From JASGIT01 sp047601665 (lineage in GTDB: Bacteria > Pseudomonadota > Gammaproteobacteria > Burkholderiales > Burkholderiaceae_C), in the NCBI GenBank assembly GCA_047601665.1, contig JASGIT010000001.1:434001-498000 (forward strand): a stretch of DNA of 64,000 bases, in the 5' to 3' direction. The translations under genes and the position numbers were made by a program. Positions 59,829 through 64,000 of this stretch are shown piece by piece (position 1 is the first letter of the stretch; the number at the start of each line of letters is the position of its first letter). The notes beneath the pieces were generated by a model. It had not been told where the DNA came from and searched no databases. It saw only the letters and a program-made list of their open reading frames with translations.

Positions 59829-61259
59829 TCAGGGCAGGCGCTTGACCGGCGGGGCCAGCCACCGGCCGTCCAGCGCCTCGTTGGCGGCGTAGTACAGGCG
59901 CAGGTTCATGGTGAACGGGCCGGCGGGCGCGGGCAGCCAGTTGCTTTCCTTGTCCGCGCCGGGCGAGTCCTTCTGGATGTAGAGATCCAGCGAGCCGTCG
60001 GCGTTGTAGGCCAGCTTGTCGCGGTCGCCGATGGCGTAGCGGTTGAGGGCGTTGGGCACGAAGAACTGGTCCGCGCCGTACATGGTGAGCGACCAGAACG
60101 CCTTGACGGGCGGCAGCTGCGCCTTCTCGAAGTGCAGCACGTAGCGCGACGCGCCCGTGAGCGGCTGGCCGTCGCCGTCCTTCGCCGCCATGGGGTACAG
60201 CGCCTCTTCATTGGGCAGCGCGCCCAGGCCCGCATAGGCGATGAAGGCGCGCAGCAGGTAGTCGTTGCCGTACACGCCGAGCTTTTCGCGCGAGTTGTTC
60301 CAGCCGTCGTGTATGAAGCCCACGGTCTTGGCGCGCTCGCGGATGCGCCGCATGGCGTCCGGCGCGGCGCGCACGAGGGCGTTGCGCACAGGCTCACTCG
60401 CCTGGTTCAGGTCGAAGCTCTGCCCCGGCACGATGCCCACGCGCTTCAGGCGCTCGACCATGCCCACGTCGGTGGCGTGCGGCGGGTTGCGCTTGAGCAG
60501 TTCGGCGAAGAGGGCGAAGAAGGCGGCGGGCTCCATCTTCTCCACCAGGAAGGGCGGCGGGGTCTTCATGTCCACCGTGGGGTCGATCGTGCCCTGCGGG
60601 GGCTTGTAGCCTTGCTGGCCCCAGGCCGACAGGGGCACGGCGTTCAGGCCCGCCTGGAGCTTGTGCACGAAGCCGTAGTCGCTGGGGCCATTGGCCTGGA
60701 TGCGGCCGATGATGTAACCCACGTCGGTGGGGCTGTCGATGCGCTCCACGCCCGCGGGCAGCTGGCCCTTCCAGCGCGGGCCGACGAGGGCATACACGCC
60801 GCCGCCGTTGCCGTTGCTGCGCGTGCCCAGCGTGGCGAACACGTCGGTGAACATGTCCATGAAGGGGATGACGTGGTAGCGGTCGCCCGTGTCCGGCAGG
60901 GTGAGCACGATCGGCTCCTTGCCCACGTCGAAGAACATGCTGGAGTACAGCGTGTCGGCATTGGGGCGCACCACGGAGCGGATGGTGGCGTCGGCGTACT
61001 CGGTGGCGTGCGCGAACTGGTTGAGGGGCTGCTGACGGGTCTTCGGGTCGGGCGCCACCGCGTTGGTGCGGTAGCGGCGGGTCATCTCCATGATCACCAT
61101 CGGGTAGGCGTAGGTGTAGGCGTCCACGCCGATGGCGTAGGCGTCTTCCGCGCTGATGGCGGGCCGCTGCGGCGCGGCGCCCGCCACCGGGGTCAGCAGG
61201 GTGGTCATGGCAAAGGCCGCCAGGCTGGCGGCCAGGGCCTTCTTGAAAGGCAGGTGCAT
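59829..61259 (-). CDS. Exported DUF1254/DUF1214 protein (paralogue 2)
   Basis: A 476-aa protein starting MHLPFKKALAASLAAFA at 61259 after a GGAG site, with a signal peptide ending near VAGAA. DUF1254 features: AIGVDAYTYAYPMVIMEM, NADTLYSSMFFDVGKEPIV, YALVGPRWKGQLP; DUF1214 features: LPPVKAFWSLTMYGADQFFV, KDSPGADKESNWLPAPAGPF. It is paralogous to the protein at 55862. Its signal peptide and upstream leader are instead clearly similar to those of the carboxylesterase gene. Shared promoter copy D is 43 nt upstream. Confidence 0.92.
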   Translation of the reverse strand: MHLPFKKALAASLAAFAMTTLLTPVAGAAPQRPAISAEDAYAIGVDAYTYAYPMVIMEMTRRYRTNAVAPDPKTRQQPLNQFAHATEYADATIRSVVRPNADTLYSSMFFDVGKEPIVLTLPDTGDRYHVIPFMDMFTDVFATLGTRSNGNGGGVYALVGPRWKGQLPAGVERIDSPTDVGYIIGRIQANGPSDYGFVHKLQAGLNAVPLSAWGQQGYKPPQGTIDPTVDMKTPPPFLVEKMEPAAFFALFAELLKRNPPHATDVGMVERLKRVGIVPGQSFDLNQASEPVRNALVRAAPDAMRRIRERAKTVGFIHDGWNNSREKLGVYGNDYLLRAFIAYAGLGALPNEEALYPMAAKDGDGQPLTGASRYVLHFEKAQLPPVKAFWSLTMYGADQFFVPNALNRYAIGDRDKLAYNADGSLDLYIQKDSPGADKESNWLPAPAGPFTMNLRLYYAANEALDGRWLAPPVKRLP

Positions 61260-61301
61260 GGGTGGTCTCCGGTTTTTTTGCAGAAATACGAGGCAGGCCG
61301 C

Positions 61302-61374
61302 ATCGTAGGAAGCGCGGGCCCGTTGCATCTGCCAAGCCGTTAACCAAATTGCTCCCCCAGCCCTATGGAATACC
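61302..61374 (-). promoter_or_regulatory. Shared promoter element, copy D (second DUF1254 gene)
   Basis: On the minus strand GGTATTCC (61374-61367), 23 nt, TTAACGG (61343-61337), 29 nt, TACGAT (61307-61302); start codon 43 nt downstream. The distal box forms the last sense codons of the upstream amidohydrolase gene, whose TAG follows it. Confidence 0.78.
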
Positions 61375-62415
61375 CTCAAGGCGATAGACCCGGGCCGCCG
61401 TGCCGCTGAAGAGGGCCGCCTTCTCGTCGGCGGAGCAGTTCCTGGCGAACACCTTGAAGGCGTTCCACAGCACGTCGTAGCCGCTGCTGCCGAAGTCCAC
61501 CGGGAAGTTGCTCTCGAACATGCAGCGCTGCGGCCCGAAGGCCTCGATGCAGGTTTCGAGATACGGCGCCCATTCGGCCGCGAGCTGCGCCGAGGGCGCG
61601 GGCGGGTCGGACAGGAAGGACGGGAAGTTGCACATCGCCATGCCCAGGCCGCCCAGCTTCACCGCCACGTGGGGCAGCCGGGCCAGTTCCTGGATGTGGG
61701 CGCGCCAGAGGGAAACCCGCTCCGCGCGGCGGCCCTGGTAGCCGGCCAGGCCCAGCGGCGTGCCGACGTGGTCGAGGATGACAGGGATATCGGGGAAGCG
61801 GCGCGCCAGGTCGATGAGGTCCGGCAACTGCGGCTCCAGCAGCCAGGCGTCGAACGACAGGCCGTAGTCCGCCAGGTGCCGGTAGCCGGCGCGGAAGGCG
61901 TCCGACGCATAGAGGCCGGCGGGCGCGTGGCCCAGGGGGCCGAGCACGTTGCCGTCGGCGTCGTGCGCGGCGCTGTGCCGGATGCCGCGGAAACGGCCGC
62001 CGCCCGCGGCAATGTGCGCCTCCAGCACCTCCCGGACCGCGTCGCCGATGGTGCAGTCGGCATGGCCGACGATGCCGGCGCAGGCGCGGATGCCGCCATA
62101 GGCGCCGCTGGCGGACATGGCCGCCACGCCGTTGACGAACTCGGTCTCGCCCACCGGGCGCAGGTGCGCGGGCCCGTCCGCCTTGTGGAACGAGTGGCAC
62201 TGCACGAAGACGGTGGCGCGCACGTTGTGGCCGCTCTGGAGGTCGGCCAGCAGTTCGGGCAGCAGGTACCTCGGGCGGCGGGCGATCACCTGGAAGAACG
62301 GGTGCGCCGGGGGCGGCGCGGCGCCCGGCTCCGGCGCCGGGAACTTCAGGTCCCAGAGATGGTGGTGCGGATCGATGATGGGCAGATCCGGTTCGAGGAT
62401 GGTTTCAGCGCGCAT
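61363..62415 (-). CDS. Amidohydrolase family 2 protein
   Basis: A TIM-barrel metal-dependent hydrolase or decarboxylase-type protein of 350 aa. The metal motif HxH is in PIIDPHHHLWDLKFP; further likely ligands lie in FRGIRHSAAHD, VILDHVGTPLG and MFESNFPVDFG. The start MRAETILEPDL at 62415 is preferred over the longer frame, with GGAAAG upstream and 22 nt after the SnoaL-like stop, so the two form an operon. Members cleave lactones, amides or decarboxylate aromatic acids; the substrate is not deducible. Its 3' end is overlapped by promoter copy D. Confidence 0.92.
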   Translation of the reverse strand: MRAETILEPDLPIIDPHHHLWDLKFPAPEPGAAPPPAHPFFQVIARRPRYLLPELLADLQSGHNVRATVFVQCHSFHKADGPAHLRPVGETEFVNGVAAMSASGAYGGIRACAGIVGHADCTIGDAVREVLEAHIAAGGGRFRGIRHSAAHDADGNVLGPLGHAPAGLYASDAFRAGYRHLADYGLSFDAWLLEPQLPDLIDLARRFPDIPVILDHVGTPLGLAGYQGRRAERVSLWRAHIQELARLPHVAVKLGGLGMAMCNFPSFLSDPPAPSAQLAAEWAPYLETCIEAFGPQRCMFESNFPVDFGSSGYDVLWNAFKVFARNCSADEKAALFSGTAARVYRLEGIP

Positions 62416-62437
62416 GGCCGTACTTTCCGGGCGAATG

Positions 62438-62890
62438 CTACTTGGCGTAGCTGCTCCTGGCGCGAATGCCCCAGCGGCCATCGACCTTTTCCAGGATGTG
62501 CAGCGACGGCTCGGCCTTGATGAGGCTGTGGTCCTTGCGGTACCGGTTGAATGTCACCACGACGTGCACCTTGTCCTTGCCCGCCTGCACGATCTTGCGC
62601 GCCACCCATTCCGAATGGTCCCAGTCGGGCGGCATGGCCGCCAGCGTCAAGGCCCTTTCCTTGTAGGTTTGCGCGTCCGGCGCAAGGGCAATCCGCCCGC
62701 TGGCAATGCGCGCGTGGGGGAACAGATAGGTCTCCAGGTGCGCGTCGATGTGGTCTTCGAGCGGCAGGCGGAAGGTGGCCATGAATTGGTCCAGCACGGC
62801 CCAGATCTCGGCGGCGTCCTCGGGCGCGATGGCGACGCCGGGCTCGATCTCCTTCAGTTCCGGCTGGGGCGCCGGCGATGCGTGGGGCAT
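62438..62890 (-). CDS. SnoaL/NTF2-like small protein
   Basis: A 150-aa protein with an alpha-plus-beta cone-fold pattern: IWAVLDQFMATFRLPLEDH, HLETYLFPHARIASGR, VHVVVTFNRYRKDHSLI and a final WGIRARSSYA. Such proteins are isomerases, dehydratases or hydroxylase subunits, or have no enzymatic role. MPHASPAPQPE at 62890 has a strong AAGGAG site at 7 nt. It is first in an operon with the amidohydrolase and has promoter copy E 43 nt upstream. The very long open frame through this region to 63850 is an artefact of composition. Confidence 0.8.
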   Translation of the reverse strand: MPHASPAPQPELKEIEPGVAIAPEDAAEIWAVLDQFMATFRLPLEDHIDAHLETYLFPHARIASGRIALAPDAQTYKERALTLAAMPPDWDHSEWVARKIVQAGKDKVHVVVTFNRYRKDHSLIKAEPSLHILEKVDGRWGIRARSSYAK

Positions 62891-62932
62891 GGGGTCTCCT
62901 TTTCGTGCAGTGCCCGGCAGGCACAAACACAT

Positions 62933-63005
62933 ATCGTAGGAACCGCAGGCCCGCGCCGAATAGCAAGCCGTTGACCAATTCTTGCGCGCCACCTCATGGA
63001 ATACC
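62933..63005 (-). promoter_or_regulatory. Shared promoter element, copy E (SnoaL-like operon)
   Basis: On the minus strand GGTATTCC (63005-62998), 23 nt, TCAACGG (62974-62968), 29 nt, TACGAT (62938-62933); start codon 43 nt downstream. Confidence 0.78.
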
Positions 63006-63027
63006 CTCAGAGCGCGGCAAGGCTGGG

Positions 63028-64000
63028 TCAGTACCGCCTCATCTCGCAATTGGTCGGCATGGCCGCCTCGTCCGCCTGGACGGTGCGCACCACGCGGAAG
63101 CCGTAGCCCGAGCCTTCCACGTCGAACGGCACGCCCGGCGTGCCCTGCCGGTCCATCACGCCCACCATGAGCTGCTGCTGGAACTGGTGGTCCTGCGCGC
63201 GCATGTGGCCCTGCTGGCCCGCGAGCTGCACGCGGGCGTTCTCCAGCGCGCGGGCCACGGCGGTGGCCTCGGTGGTGCGCGCGCGGGCAATGGCCTGGGC
63301 CAGGGCCTCGACCATGAGTTGCAGGCGCATGTGCACGTAGTCGTCCGCGGGCTTGGGGAAGCGCTGGCGGAAGCTGCGGTAGAACGCCGCGCTCTGCGGC
63401 GTGGGCGCGTTGGGCAGCCAGTCGGCCACGGCCACCACCTTGCCCACGCCGGCCTCGCCCAGCGCGGCGGGCGCGCCCAGCGCGTTGCCGTAGAAGGTGT
63501 AGAAGCGGCCCGTGAAGCCCACCTCGCGCGCGGCCTTGACCAGCAGCGTGAGGTCGTTGCCCCAGTTGCCGGTGATGACGGCCTGCGCGCCGCTGGCCTT
63601 GATCTTGACGGCGTAGGGCGCGAAGTCCTTGATGCGGCCTATGGGGTGCAGCTCGTCGCCCACCACGGCCACGTCGGGGCGCTGGCGGGCCAGTTGGCGC
63701 CGGGCCTCGCGTAGCACGGCCTGGCCGAAGCTGTAGTCCTGGCCGATGAGGTAGACGCTCTTCACGGCCTGGTCGCCGCGCAGCACGTCCATCAGCGCGG
63801 TCATGCGCATGTCGGCGTGCGGGTCGAAGCGGAAGTGCCAGAAGCTGCACTTCTCGTTGGTGAGGATCGGGTCCACCGCCGCGTAGTTGAGGAACAGCAC
63901 GCGCTGCGCGGGCGCGCGGTCGTTGTGCTTGTTGATGGCGTCGATCAGCGCCGCCGCCGTGGCCGACGAGTTGCCCTGCATGACGAAGTGCGCGCCGTCG
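63028..64000 (-). CDS. Branched-chain-amino-acid-type ABC transporter substrate-binding protein (partial)
   Basis: The C-terminal 324 or so codons of a periplasmic type I binding protein (Peripla_BP_6); the frame is open to the right edge, where it reads DGAHFVMQGNSSATAAAL. Segments: QRVLFLNYAAVDPILTNEKC, SVYLIGQDYSFGQAVLREA, GAQAVITGNWGNDLTLLVKA and ALAQAIARARTTEATAVARAL. The signal peptide lies outside. It is upstream of and co-directional with the SnoaL-like operon, suggesting uptake of the compound that the cluster processes. Whether its transporter subunits are nearby cannot be seen. Confidence 0.9.
   Translation of the reverse strand, partial: DGAHFVMQGNSSATAAALIDAINKHNDRAPAQRVLFLNYAAVDPILTNEKCSFWHFRFDPHADMRMTALMDVLRGDQAVKSVYLIGQDYSFGQAVLREARRQLARQRPDVAVVGDELHPIGRIKDFAPYAVKIKASGAQAVITGNWGNDLTLLVKAAREVGFTGRFYTFYGNALGAPAALGEAGVGKVVAVADWLPNAPTPQSAAFYRSFRQRFPKPADDYVHMRLQLMVEALAQAIARARTTEATAVARALENARVQLAGQQGHMRAQDHQFQQQLMVGVMDRQGTPGVPFDVEGSGYGFRVVRTVQADEAAMPTNCEMRRY

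Noticed and set aside
62438..63850. A single 470-codon gene covering the SnoaL-like region and upstream sequence
   Set aside because: The upstream part is a shadow of the substrate-binding protein; the strong AAGGAG site and promoter copy E place the real start at 62890.

Overview
The window is high-GC DNA from a betaproteobacterium, most likely a member of the Comamonadaceae (Acidovorax/Delftia-like). The assignment rests on the overall gene content and on several copies of a short AGCTGC...GCGCT palindromic repeat that I associate with that family from memory; no rRNA or tRNA is present to confirm it.

Positions 1-41691 are one large surface-polysaccharide locus with an embedded biosynthetic assembly line. 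A leftward operon at the left edge encodes an export protein, an outer-membrane barrel, a Wzz-type chain-length determinant and the start of a tyrosine autokinase, the usual core of exosortase-associated (XrtA-type) exopolysaccharide systems. Around it lie five or more glycosyltransferases, an ExeA-like ATPase, an O-antigen-ligase/polymerase, a flippase, an undecaprenyl-phosphate sugar transferase, and decorating enzymes (a left-handed beta-helix acetyltransferase, an OafA-type acyltransferase with SGNH domain, a 2-oxoglutarate/Fe(II) oxygenase and a secreted SGNH-like protein). Interleaved in the same direction are three megasynthases and their activator: a PKS (KS-AT-KR-DH-ACP-TE, 11978-18412), an NRPS with an N-terminal formyltransferase and a luciferase-like monooxygenase inserted inside its adenylation domain (19504-24135), a phosphopantetheinyl transferase (24132-24836), and a fatty-acyl-AMP-ligase NRPS (FAAL-ACP-C-A-PCP-TE, 30864-36770). 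By eye both adenylation pockets resemble glycine signatures. The arrangement suggests that a lipo-amino-acid or polyketide product is made together with, or attached to, an exported polysaccharide. This is the most unusual system in the window.

Positions 41738-51697 are ordinary chromosomal genes: etfBA with a clear terminator, a leftward HDAC-like/enoyl-CoA hydratase/MscS operon, and a rightward MoxR-DUF58-transglutaminase-MltB operon.

Positions 51704-64000 look like a catabolic accessory region: a metallo-beta-lactamase-fold alkylsulfatase-like protein, a long CoA-transferase, two DUF1254/DUF1214 proteins, a lipoprotein carboxylesterase, a Crp/Fnr regulator, an amidohydrolase, a SnoaL-like protein and a truncated substrate-binding protein. 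Four transcription units here share a nearly identical promoter (GGTATTCC - 23 nt - T(T/C)AACGG - 29 nt - TACGAT), with a fifth diverged copy, which points to a common activator and a local regulon.
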